Source: an uncultured Clostridia bacterium (GTDB lineage Bacteria > Bacillota > Clostridia > Christensenellales > Aristaeellaceae). Taken from it: 64,000 bases of DNA. Positions 17,880 through 25,100 of this stretch are shown piece after piece (position 1 is the first letter of the stretch; each line of letters starts with the position of its first letter). The position numbers and the translations under genes are program-made. The notes under the pieces were generated by a model. The model was not told where the DNA came from. It did no database searches and was given only the letters and a program-made list of their open reading frames with translations. The stretch spans positions 1 through 64,000 of the forward strand of contig CAKTZR010000009.1 of NCBI GenBank assembly GCA_934636105.1. Direction: 5' to 3'.

Positions 17880-18803
17880 ATGACGCTGCTGGAATATCGC
17901 ATTTTTCACACTGTTACCCAGCAGGGCAGCTTTGCGCGCGCGGCGCAGATTCTGCATCTGACGCCCAGCGCCATCAGCCACGCCGTCAGCTCGATGGAGG
18001 AGTCCTGCGGCTTTTCGCTCTTTGTCCGCGGCAAGGGCGGCGTGTCGCTCACCCGAAGCGGCGAGGCGCTCTATCCGGTGATCCGGCAGGTGCTTTCCGC
18101 CGACGAGGCGCTGACGCAGACGGTCGGCGAGCTGAAAGGCGTGCAGCGCGGCAAGGTGCGCATCGGCGCGTTTAACAGCGTGTGCGTGGCGTGGCTGCCG
18201 CAGCTCGTCGCCGAATACCGCGTGAAATACCCCGGCGTGGAAATCGAAATCGATCAGGGTACGTATGACGACGTGATCGAATGGGTCAAGACGGGCGTGG
18301 TCGATCTGGGCTTTCTTTCCACGGAATCCACGCGCGATCTGGCCGTGCGCCCGCTGTATCGCGACAGGCTGATGTGCGTCACGCCGCGCGGATTCAAGAC
18401 GAAAACGCCGGACGTGATTATGCCGGAGGAAATGCGCGCGGAGACGTTTGTCGTGCAGGGCGACGCGACTGATGCGGATGTGCAGGCGTTTTTGGCGAAA
18501 TACCGCATCACGGTGCGGGCGACCTGCCGCGTGGTGGATGATCTTTCCACGATTGCGATGGTTGAAAGCGGATTCGGCATCTGCATCATGCCGAGCCTGA
18601 CGCTTGAACGCGTCCACGGCGATGTGGAGACCTACGCGATTGAGCCAATGGAATACCGCGAATTCGGCATTGCCGTGCTCAATCCGCAGATGATGGCCCC
18701 GGCCGTGCGGCAGATGGCGGTTTTCATCGAATCCTTTGCGCGGCAGAAGCGTCGCGAAGCCCCGGCGACGAACATGGGCTTCGACCCGGAAAACACGTTC
18801 TAA
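17880..18803 (+). CDS. LysR family transcriptional regulator
   Basis: A 307-aa, full-length LysR-type regulator. The winged helix-turn-helix covers residues 1-60 (LEYRIFHTVTQQGSFARAAQILHLTPSAISHAVSSMEE). The periplasmic-binding-like effector domain follows (KVRIGAFNSVCVAWLPQLV to the C-terminus). AGGAGG lies ahead of ATG 17880. No typical divergent target gene is adjacent, since glmS upstream is co-directional and terminated. The inverted repeat in its own promoter suggests autoregulation. Effector and targets are unknown. Confidence 0.92.
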   Translation: MTLLEYRIFHTVTQQGSFARAAQILHLTPSAISHAVSSMEESCGFSLFVRGKGGVSLTRSGEALYPVIRQVLSADEALTQTVGELKGVQRGKVRIGAFNSVCVAWLPQLVAEYRVKYPGVEIEIDQGTYDDVIEWVKTGVVDLGFLSTESTRDLAVRPLYRDRLMCVTPRGFKTKTPDVIMPEEMRAETFVVQGDATDADVQAFLAKYRITVRATCRVVDDLSTIAMVESGFGICIMPSLTLERVHGDVETYAIEPMEYREFGIAVLNPQMMAPAVRQMAVFIESFARQKRREAPATNMGFDPENTF

Positions 18804-18906
18804 CCGGAACGATGCGAAAAACGGCGGAAAAACAGCCGGATTACGCGCGGATTGTGACAGAATTGTGAATCACGCATGAAGTCGGAAAGGCAATTCACCG
18901 AAAAGA

Positions 18907-18935
18907 TTGCCTTTTGGACGCGCGGCGCGTATAAT
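18907..18935 (+). promoter_or_regulatory. Sigma-A promoter of the PPIase lipoprotein
   Basis: TTGCCT and TATAAT are separated by 17 bp, with an 80-nt leader and GGAGGG before the start codon. Confidence 0.8.
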
Positions 18936-19014
18936 GGGGACTATGGTTTTGATGCCGTAACAATCCGGCTTGGCGCCGGACGCATCACCGATAAAAAGAT
19001 GGAGGGAACACTCA

Positions 19015-21315
19015 ATGAAAAAGAGTTTTCTGGCCCTGATGCTGGCCCTCGCGCTGGTTTCCATGAGCGCGTGCAGCACGCAGGAGAAAGCGCCGGAAGC
19101 GACGGAGGCGCCGGTTGTGACCGAAGCGCCGACGGAGGAGCCGACCGCTGAACCGACGGAGGAACCCACGGCCGAGCCGACTGCGGAACCCACCGAAGCG
19201 CCGACGGCCGAACCCACTGCGGAAGCGACGGAAGAGGCAACCGCCGAGCCTGCGGCTGAAGCGGCCGTGCAGAGCGACGAGAACGCCGCGGCGGTTGAAA
19301 TCAGCGAGACGGCGGCCGAGGATGGGGCTGTTGTTATCGAAGAAGAAGCTGCGACCGCGGAGGAAGCGGCGGTTTCGCTGTCGGACGACGTGCTGGCTTC
19401 CGCCTACAACGGCGCGGTGACGGTGCTGAAATCCGACATTCAGGATGAATTTGACCAGATGCTCACGCAGTATGTCGCGTACTATGCGCAGTATGGGTAC
19501 AGCGTGGACGAGTATGACACCGAGCTTCAGTCCTCTGTCGCGCAGGAGACGGTGCAGACCAAGCTGAGCACGGCCATTGTCCGCCACTATGCCGCCCAGA
19601 ACGGCTATGAGCTGACCGACGAGAAGAAGGACGAGCTGACCGCGCAGGTGCAGACCGCGCTGGACAGCATGCGCGAATATCTGGAGAGCTATCTCTCCGC
19701 TTACGGCTACACCGGCGACGAGCTGGCCGCGGCCGTGGAGGAGCAGCTGTCGCAGGCCGGTTATTCCGAGGAGAGCCTGACGGAGAGCGCCGAGCTGAAC
19801 GACATTTTGAGCTTCATCTATGACAAGGCGACGGCCGATGTGACTGTGACCGAGGACGAGGTGAAGGAAGCGTTTGACGCGAAGGTGGCCGAGCAGAAGG
19901 AGAACTACGCCGATATCGACACCTTCATCAACGACTATATCAATGAGAACGAGATTCTCTATACGCCGGAAAACGTGCGCCTGATGGAGTGCATCTACAT
20001 CGCAAGGCCGGACGGCGAGGCCACGCCGGGCGAGGCGACTGCGGAGGAAGCGGCGACGGCCGACGAAGCTACCGCGGAGGAAGCGGCGGATATCGCGTCC
20101 CTGACCGGCTATGCCAAGGCGGAAGCCGTCGTCGCGGCGATTGCGGGCGGCGAGGACTTCGAGGAAGCCATGAAGGCTTACAACGAGGACAGCTCCACCG
20201 AGGAGCAGATGCTGCGCGGCTACCCGGTCGCTGCCGAAAGCACGACGTACAGCGAGGAGTTCCGCAACGGCGCGATGGCGCTTGAAAACGTGGGCGACGT
20301 GACCGACGTGATCGTGACCGATTACGGCTACTTTATCCTGCGCTATGCGAAGGATTTGGAGTCCGGCGAGGTCGATTTCGAAGCCCGCAAGGACGCCGAG
20401 ACCGAGGAAACGCTGACCAACAAGAAGAACGACGCGTATACCGCCTTCGTGAATCAGATTCTCGACGACGCGGATATGCAGATCGGCGACCTGAGCGCGC
20501 TGTATCATGTCTATGTCGGCGAAGCGGTTGAAGCGACCGTGGCGTATGCGTCCGTGAGCGCGGATACCCAACTGCTGGATATGCCGAACGGCGACGCCGT
20601 GGCCGATGTGAAGGCCGGCGCATCCATGGACGTTTTGGGCAGCATTACCGTCGAGGGCAAGACCTATTCCTTCGTCGCCGTGCCGGGCACGGAGATCAAG
20701 GGCTACATCGGCGCGGACGAGCTGAACGAAATGGCTGCCGACGCGGCGCTGGCCGTGGATAACACCGCGCTGGTCTCTGGTGTGGAGCAGATCGACAAGA
20801 ACCCGACCTTCACCATCGCGATGAACGACGGCTCTCTGATCTACGGTGAGCTGTATCCGGAAAAGGCGCCGGAGAGCGTGGGCAACTTTGTCTCCCTGGC
20901 CAACAGCAGCTTCTATGACGGCCTGACCTTCCACCGCGTGATCTCCGGCTTCATGATTCAGGGCGGCGATCCCAACGGCGACGGCACCGGCGGCCCGGGC
21001 TACGCCATCCGCGGCGAATTTAGCAGCAACGGCGTGGAGAATGATTTGAGCCATGTGCGCGGCGTGCTGAGCATGGCACGCTCCAGCGCGAACGACTCCG
21101 CCGGCAGCCAGTTCTTCATCATGCACGCGGACAGCGATTATCTGGATGGCCAGTATGCCGCGTTCGGCATGGTGCTCGGCGGTCTGGATACCGTGGATGT
21201 GATCGCGTCCGTGCCGACCGACAGCAACGATAAGCCGCGCACCGAACAGGTGATGCGCACCGTGTATGTCGAGACCTACGGCAAGACCTACACCTTCACC
21301 AAGCTGGAGGACTAA
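19015..21315 (+). CDS. Lipoprotein with parvulin-like and cyclophilin PPIase domains
   Basis: A 766-aa surface foldase. The lipoprotein signal peptide ends at Cys20 (SMSAC). A repetitive acidic Thr/Pro linker with EPTAEPT units (about 27-80) would span the wall. Residues about 125-330 are helical and SurA/PrsA chaperone-like. A parvulin-like segment follows (about 325-455, ending YSEEFRNGAMALENVGDVTD and YGYFILRYAKD), interrupted by an Ala/Glu/Thr insert near 350. An SH3-like stretch lies near 520-590. The C-terminal cyclophilin domain (about 597-760) has the catalytic FHRVISGFMIQGGDP (649-663), GSQFFIMH and FGMVLGG. Cyclophilin activity is well supported. Parvulin activity is not, because that domain is divergent. 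It probably folds secreted proteins. The gene has its own promoter and terminator. Confidence 0.88.
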   Translation: MKKSFLALMLALALVSMSACSTQEKAPEATEAPVVTEAPTEEPTAEPTEEPTAEPTAEPTEAPTAEPTAEATEEATAEPAAEAAVQSDENAAAVEISETAAEDGAVVIEEEAATAEEAAVSLSDDVLASAYNGAVTVLKSDIQDEFDQMLTQYVAYYAQYGYSVDEYDTELQSSVAQETVQTKLSTAIVRHYAAQNGYELTDEKKDELTAQVQTALDSMREYLESYLSAYGYTGDELAAAVEEQLSQAGYSEESLTESAELNDILSFIYDKATADVTVTEDEVKEAFDAKVAEQKENYADIDTFINDYINENEILYTPENVRLMECIYIARPDGEATPGEATAEEAATADEATAEEAADIASLTGYAKAEAVVAAIAGGEDFEEAMKAYNEDSSTEEQMLRGYPVAAESTTYSEEFRNGAMALENVGDVTDVIVTDYGYFILRYAKDLESGEVDFEARKDAETEETLTNKKNDAYTAFVNQILDDADMQIGDLSALYHVYVGEAVEATVAYASVSADTQLLDMPNGDAVADVKAGASMDVLGSITVEGKTYSFVAVPGTEIKGYIGADELNEMAADAALAVDNTALVSGVEQIDKNPTFTIAMNDGSLIYGELYPEKAPESVGNFVSLANSSFYDGLTFHRVISGFMIQGGDPNGDGTGGPGYAIRGEFSSNGVENDLSHVRGVLSMARSSANDSAGSQFFIMHADSDYLDGQYAAFGMVLGGLDTVDVIASVPTDSNDKPRTEQVMRTVYVETYGKTYTFTKLED

Positions 21316-21326
21316 ACCATAATCCC

Positions 21327-21368
21327 CAAGCAGCCTTCTTTTGAAAGAAAGAGGGTTGCTTTTTTTTG
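21327..21368 (+). terminator. Intrinsic terminator
   Basis: An imperfect stem pairs AAGCAGCCTTCTTT with AAGAAAGAGGGTTGCTT, followed by a T8 run. The -35 of the queT promoter lies inside its 3' arm. Confidence 0.8.
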
Positions 21369-21384
21369 CGCCTTTTGCTATAAT
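21356..21384 (+). promoter_or_regulatory. Sigma-A promoter of queT
   Basis: TTGCTT and TATAAT are separated by 17 bp. It overlaps the preceding terminator and drives the preQ1 leader. Confidence 0.7.
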
Positions 21385-21401
21385 CTTCGGGCAACCTTTG
21401 C

Positions 21402-21487
21402 GGACTGTTCGAAACCATCCAGTCCTTAAACAAAACTATGGGCCGAAGGCGCAGTGCGCCTTCCAAGCGGCTCAAGGCCGTTTTTTT
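21402..21487 (+). promoter_or_regulatory. preQ1-I riboswitch with terminator platform
   Basis: The aptamer has stem GGACTG (21402-21407) and CAGTCC (21420-21425) around a 12-nt loop beginning TTCG. The A-rich pseudoknot tail TTAAACAAAACTATGG (21426-21441) follows. The order stem, loop and AACAAAAC-type tail matches class I preQ1 aptamers. A GAAGGCGC/GCGCCTTC hairpin (21445-21463) and a short CGGC/GCCG stem with T7 (to 21487) provide a transcription-termination platform. The gene downstream is queT, a classic target, which makes the call consistent. Confidence 0.82.
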
Positions 21488-21534
21488 ATTACAAAATATG
21501 GCCGTGTGCGCCAAACTGCCGCCTGATGGATACG

Positions 21535-21565
21535 GACGGCGGAAGCATATGCGGCCTTAGGCCGC
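21535..21565. repeat. Hairpin repeat, copy B
   Basis: GGCGGAAGCATATGCGGCCT and the closing AGGCCGC lie in the queT leader after the riboswitch. It shares the GGCGGA(A/G)G...GCGGCCTnAGGCCGC core with the other copies. Confidence 0.55.
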
Positions 21566-21622
21566 CCGCCGCTTGCCCTGTCGTTTTGCCGGTTAGCAAA
21601 ATGAACAAGGAGATTTTTCCCA

Positions 21623-22111
21623 ATGAGTGCTCTGAAACCCCAAAACACCCGCGCGCTGGCCCGCGGCGCCATCATCGCCGCGCTGTATACTGCGCTGACC
21701 GTCCTGCTGGCCCCGCTGAGCTATGGCGAGGTGCAGATCCGCTTCTCCGAAGCGTTCACCCTGCTGCCGATTTTGATGCCGGAGGCCGTGCCCGCGCTGC
21801 TGGTGGGCTGCCTGCTCTCCAACATCCTCGGCGGCTGCACGATTTTCGATATTGTGTTCGGCTCGCTGGCCACGCTGCTGGCCGCCGTCTGCACGCGCCG
21901 CCTGCGCGATCGGTTCTGGCTGGCTGCGCTGATGCCGGTGCTGTTTAACGGCGTGATTGTCGGCGCTGTCGTGCATTTCTGCTATTCCCCGGCGATTGCT
22001 CTGCCGCTGTGCATGCTCTCCGTCGCCGCGGGCGAAGCCGTCGCGTGTCTGGTCGTCGGCCCGCTGTTCATCAGTGTGCTGCGCCGCGTGCCCGCTTCCG
22101 TGCTGAACTAA
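21623..22111 (+). CDS. queT: QueT family queuosine-precursor transporter (ECF S component)
   Basis: A 162-aa integral membrane protein of the QueT family, the substrate-binding subunit of an energy-coupling-factor transporter for preQ1 or related queuosine precursors. The family signature starts ALARGAIIAALYTALTVLLAPLSYGEVQIRFSEA and continues LPILMPEAVPALLVGCLLSN with five or six hydrophobic segments. AAGGAG lies ahead of ATG 21623. The preQ1-I leader supports the substrate assignment independently. The ECF energising module (EcfA/A'/T) is not nearby and would be shared. No queuosine biosynthesis genes are in the window, so the cell probably salvages the base. Confidence 0.93.
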   Translation: MSALKPQNTRALARGAIIAALYTALTVLLAPLSYGEVQIRFSEAFTLLPILMPEAVPALLVGCLLSNILGGCTIFDIVFGSLATLLAAVCTRRLRDRFWLAALMPVLFNGVIVGAVVHFCYSPAIALPLCMLSVAAGEAVACLVVGPLFISVLRRVPASVLN

Positions 22112-22124
22112 ATTCCTTTTCCTC

Positions 22125-22154
22125 TTGACAAAGCCGCCCGCGCGGCGGTATTGT
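22125..22154 (+). promoter_or_regulatory. Promoter with internal palindrome
   Basis: TTGACA and TATTGT are separated by 18 bp. The spacer contains a palindrome with arms CCGCC and GGCGG around CGCGC, a plausible repressor site. Confidence 0.65.
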
Positions 22155-22214
22155 GTATGTATAGCGGAAGGATTTTTTCCGCAGAGCATATCGATTTGTC
22201 AGGAGGATTTTTTT

Positions 22215-22853
22215 ATGCGTATTGCGCTCATTAACGAAAACAGCCAGGCGGCGAAGAACGCGACGATTGAAGCCGCGCTCAAGAAGGTCGTCACCCCGAT
22301 GGGCCACGAGGTCGATAACTACGGCATGTATGGCCAGGAGGGCGAAAGCCAGCTGACCTACGTGCAGAACGGCATTCTCGCCGCAATTCTGCTCAACTCC
22401 GGCGCGGCGGATTACGTCGTCACCGGCTGCGGCACGGGCGAAGGCGCGATGCTGGCGCTCAACAGCTTCCCGGGCGTGATCTGCGGCCATGTGGTCGATC
22501 CGTCCGACGGCTTCATGTTCGCCCAGATCAACGACGGCAACGCGGTTTCCATGCCGTTTGCAAAGGGCTTTGGCTGGGGCGCTGAGCTGAATCTCGAATA
22601 CACATTTGAAAAGCTGTTCGGTTCCGGCAGCGGCAACGGCTATCCGGCGGATCGCGTTGTGCCGGAACAGCGCAACAAGAAGATCCTCGACGCGGTGCGC
22701 GCGCATAACCTCAAGGATTTGATTACCTGCCTCAAGGGCATCGATCAGGAGCTGGTGCGCGGCGCGGTTGCGGGCGAGCATTTCGCCGAGCTGTTCTTCG
22801 CCCATGCGAAGGACGAGCAGATTATCGCATACGTGCGGGAGCTGCTGGGGTAA
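22215..22853 (+). CDS. RpiB/LacA/LacB family isomerase (possible uronate isomerase)
   Basis: A 212-aa cytoplasmic sugar isomerase of the RpiB/LacAB fold. The N-terminus MRIALINENSQAAKN and the catalytic-site stretch VVTGCGTGEGAMLALNS with its Cys fit the family. It is longer than classical RpiB (about 150 aa). The length matches the RpiB-like enzymes that act on 4-deoxy-L-threo-5-hexosulose-uronate (DhuI type) rather than on ribose-5-phosphate. That is a family-level suggestion. A uronate operon (uxaC, kdgF-like, KDPG aldolase) lies at the far end of the window, which fits but is 39 kb away. AGGAGG precedes ATG 22215. Confidence 0.8.
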   Translation: MRIALINENSQAAKNATIEAALKKVVTPMGHEVDNYGMYGQEGESQLTYVQNGILAAILLNSGAADYVVTGCGTGEGAMLALNSFPGVICGHVVDPSDGFMFAQINDGNAVSMPFAKGFGWGAELNLEYTFEKLFGSGSGNGYPADRVVPEQRNKKILDAVRAHNLKDLITCLKGIDQELVRGAVAGEHFAELFFAHAKDEQIIAYVRELLG

Positions 22854-22868
22854 AAACCGTCTATTCAA

Positions 22869-22909
22869 AAAAACGGAGACGGCTTCTCTAAAGAAGCGTC
22901 TCCGTTTTT
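22869..22909. terminator. Bidirectional terminator
   Basis: The arms AAACGGAGACGGCTTC and GAAGCGTCTCCGTTT are flanked by A and T runs, between convergent genes. Confidence 0.88.
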
Positions 22910-22918
22910 CTATGGACT

Positions 22919-24382
22919 TCATTTTGTGAGTTCTTCCGCAACGAGCATGCCGGAAATGCCGGAATGGGAGAGGGAATCGCCGCCGACGTAATGCACACGA
23001 TAACCGCCGGTGATTTCGCCGATGGCGTAGAGTTGATCGATCGGATTGCCCTGCGTATCCAGCACGCGGAGCTGATCGTCAATGCGCAGGCCGCCGGTCG
23101 TGCAGGCCACGCCGTTGGAAACCTTAAGGACGTAGAACGGCGCCTGAAGCTCGTCGGCAAAGCGCTCGCCGGTTTTCTGCCGCACCAGAATGCCGCCGCA
23201 GTTGCGCAGAACGTTTGTGGTGATCGTAATGCCGCGCGTGACTTCAAGCGTCGCGTCGATGTGCGCGTCATTCATATCGACCAGATCCGCGCCCAGCGAC
23301 ACGGCAGCGTTGAGCATGGCGCCATCCATGCCCTTCGAGCCGCCGTAAACCAGTCCGTCGTAATCCTTGCCCCAATAGGTGACGATCATTTCGTTGTTGT
23401 CGCCCCAGCCGCCGGAGGCCAGCACGATATGATTGCCGTAGTAGGACACGGGTTCGCCGTAGTAATCCGTCGCCTGCACGCCGATTACCGCGCCGTTTTC
23501 GTCGGTGATCAGGCCGACGGCCTTCGTGCCATATCGAACGTCAACGCCGCGCTCGGTCAGCAGATTGGCCATCGTCGAAACCGCCGTGCCGATGTTGGGC
23601 GTCAGCGCGTGGCCGCGGTTCACCTTGGAGCCGTCGGTTGCATTGACCTTTTTTTCGTTGAAATAAACGCCCAGCGTGGCATAATAATCGATCAATTCCT
23701 GGCCGTGATAGGCGACCATCGCGACCTGAACCGGGTCTTTTGCGCCGTTGCTGTTGTCGATGGCCCACTGATAGAAGGCGTCGGGATCATCTTCGATGCC
23801 CAGACCGGCCTGAATGCTGGAACCGCCGAAGATAAACGTTCCCGTGGAGAGAACGGAATTGCCGCCGACAAATTCCTTTTCTTCCAGCAGGATGACGTCG
23901 CCGCCGTTTTCCTGCGCTTTCAGCGCGGCCGTGACGCCCGCCAGACCGCCGCCGACGATCACAATGTCGGCCTCATGTGTTTGATCCGCATAGGTTTCGA
24001 CCGGAGCGGGGCGGGCTTTCAGAACGTCCACATCGCCGCCGGCCTGCCTGACGCAATCCGTTACGCCCGCAATGAGCGCATAGCTGCTGTATGTGGCGCT
24101 GGCGACAACGTCAACATCCAGAGACTGGTTGTCGATGATTCGGTCGGAAAGAATGCGGATCGCTTCCGTGCCGACCATCTTGGTTTCCTTGTTATCCGGC
24201 GCGGAGATGCTTTCAATCGCGTGGTCGCTGAAGGTGACCTGCACGTTGAAATAACCGCCCATGCCGAATTGCCGGGATTCGTAAGTGCCCGCCTTGAACG
24301 TGAGCGGCTCCTGTTCGGCGGCTGCGCCCATGCTCAGCATCAGCGCGCCGACCGTCAAAAGAGAGAAAATCTGTTTTTTCAT
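22919..24382 (-). CDS. Secreted FMN/FAD reductase (urocanate/fumarate reductase-like)
   Basis: A 487-aa exported flavoprotein. The signal peptide is MKKQIFSLLTVGALMLSMGA. An FMN-binding domain follows (about 28-105), in which VVASATYSSYAL corresponds to the covalent-FMN motif SGATxTS. The threonine is kept but the Gly before AT is replaced. The FAD_binding_2 reductase domain begins at ADIVIVGGGLAGVTAALKAQENG (about residue 137) and runs to VGGDSLSHSGISGMLVAEEL. Such enzymes reduce small organic acceptors outside the cell, and the acceptor cannot be named. ATG 24382 starts MKKQIF; an in-frame extension to 24442 would pass through the promoter. It is divergent from a shortened LysR gene. A second member is at 46333. 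Confidence 0.87.
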   Translation of the reverse strand: MKKQIFSLLTVGALMLSMGAAAEQEPLTFKAGTYESRQFGMGGYFNVQVTFSDHAIESISAPDNKETKMVGTEAIRILSDRIIDNQSLDVDVVASATYSSYALIAGVTDCVRQAGGDVDVLKARPAPVETYADQTHEADIVIVGGGLAGVTAALKAQENGGDVILLEEKEFVGGNSVLSTGTFIFGGSSIQAGLGIEDDPDAFYQWAIDNSNGAKDPVQVAMVAYHGQELIDYYATLGVYFNEKKVNATDGSKVNRGHALTPNIGTAVSTMANLLTERGVDVRYGTKAVGLITDENGAVIGVQATDYYGEPVSYYGNHIVLASGGWGDNNEMIVTYWGKDYDGLVYGGSKGMDGAMLNAAVSLGADLVDMNDAHIDATLEVTRGITITTNVLRNCGGILVRQKTGERFADELQAPFYVLKVSNGVACTTGGLRIDDQLRVLDTQGNPIDQLYAIGEITGGYRVHYVGGDSLSHSGISGMLVAEELTK

Positions 24383-24409
24383 CCTGGGTAACACCCCTTT
24401 CTGGACAAA

Positions 24410-24438
24410 AGAATAACAAATTTTTGGAAGCGGGACAA
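24410..24438 (-). promoter_or_regulatory. Promoter of the flavin reductase gene
   Basis: On the minus strand, TTGTCC (24433-24438) and TATTCT (24410-24415) are separated by 17 bp. The left half-site GACAAGC of the shared inverted repeat covers the -35. Confidence 0.65.
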
Positions 24439-24473
24439 GCAAGAATAACTTTATCTGTCAAGTTCAGCTTGTC
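24434..24473. promoter_or_regulatory. Split inverted repeat between divergent promoters
   Basis: GACAAGC (24434-24440) and GCTTGTC (24467-24473) are a perfect inverted pair 26 bp apart. Each half lies on the -35 of one of the two divergent promoters, a good geometry for coordinated control by the adjacent LysR-type protein. Confidence 0.6.
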
Positions 24474-24497
24474 GATTGGGCAAATTTGTGATATGCT
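24469..24497 (+). promoter_or_regulatory. Promoter of the short LysR gene
   Basis: TTGTCG and TATGCT are separated by 17 bp. Its position rules out the upstream in-frame start at 24476 and supports TTG 24521. Confidence 0.65.
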
Positions 24498-24520
24498 TTG
24501 AACCGAAAGAAGGTGACGGC

Positions 24521-25057
24521 TTGGATATCAAGGTGCTTCGGTATTTTTTAAGGCTTTGTGAAGGAAAAAGCTATGCGGCGGTTGCGGCGCAGGCCTATGT
24601 ATCCAAGCAGGCGGTTTCGCAGTCCATTCAGTCGCTTGAACGCACATGCGGCGCGCCGCTCTTTATTCGCACCAGCGAAGGATTGGTGCTTACCGGCGAA
24701 GGCGAAATGCTGAAAAAGCACGCGGCCGTGATTGTCGATCAATGGGACAGCGCGATGGCGGCGCTGCACCCGGCCAGCCCGAAGTATAAACTGCGGGTCG
24801 GCTATGGCATCATGACTTACAACATGTGGAACGCAAACCATATTCCGAATTTCATGAACGCCAATCCGGATATTGAGGTGCATTACAGGCTGGCGCTGCC
24901 GGAAGAACTTACCTGCGTTGAATTGCGGGGCCGCGCGGGCGTCAGCCCGCTCCAAAAGGATATCTATGCCGTTCAGCTTCGTTCCCCGTACGTGCAGGAA
25001 CCGATTGCGCGGTATATCGACATGCTTCGTCAAAACATGATTTCCAGAGAAAATTGA
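24521..25057 (+). CDS. Shortened LysR-type regulator (internal deletion)
   Basis: A product of about 178 aa, against roughly 300 for the family. The DNA-binding domain is intact (LDIKVLRYFLRLCEGKSYAAVAAQAYVSKQAVSQSIQSLE). The effector domain begins normally (YKLRVGYGIMTYNMWNANHIP to VHYRLALPEEL) but then jumps to what looks like the C-terminal helix (PYVQEPIARYIDMLRQNMI). Roughly 110 residues of the effector core are missing, in frame. TTG 24521 is chosen because GAAGGTG precedes it and the promoter overlaps earlier starts. It may still bind DNA at the shared inverted repeat without sensing a ligand, or it may be a decaying gene. Confidence 0.75.
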   Translation: MDIKVLRYFLRLCEGKSYAAVAAQAYVSKQAVSQSIQSLERTCGAPLFIRTSEGLVLTGEGEMLKKHAAVIVDQWDSAMAALHPASPKYKLRVGYGIMTYNMWNANHIPNFMNANPDIEVHYRLALPEELTCVELRGRAGVSPLQKDIYAVQLRSPYVQEPIARYIDMLRQNMISREN

Positions 25058-25100
25058 AAAATCAAGGATGAAAATAAAAATCCAAAAGGAGTGAACCCAT

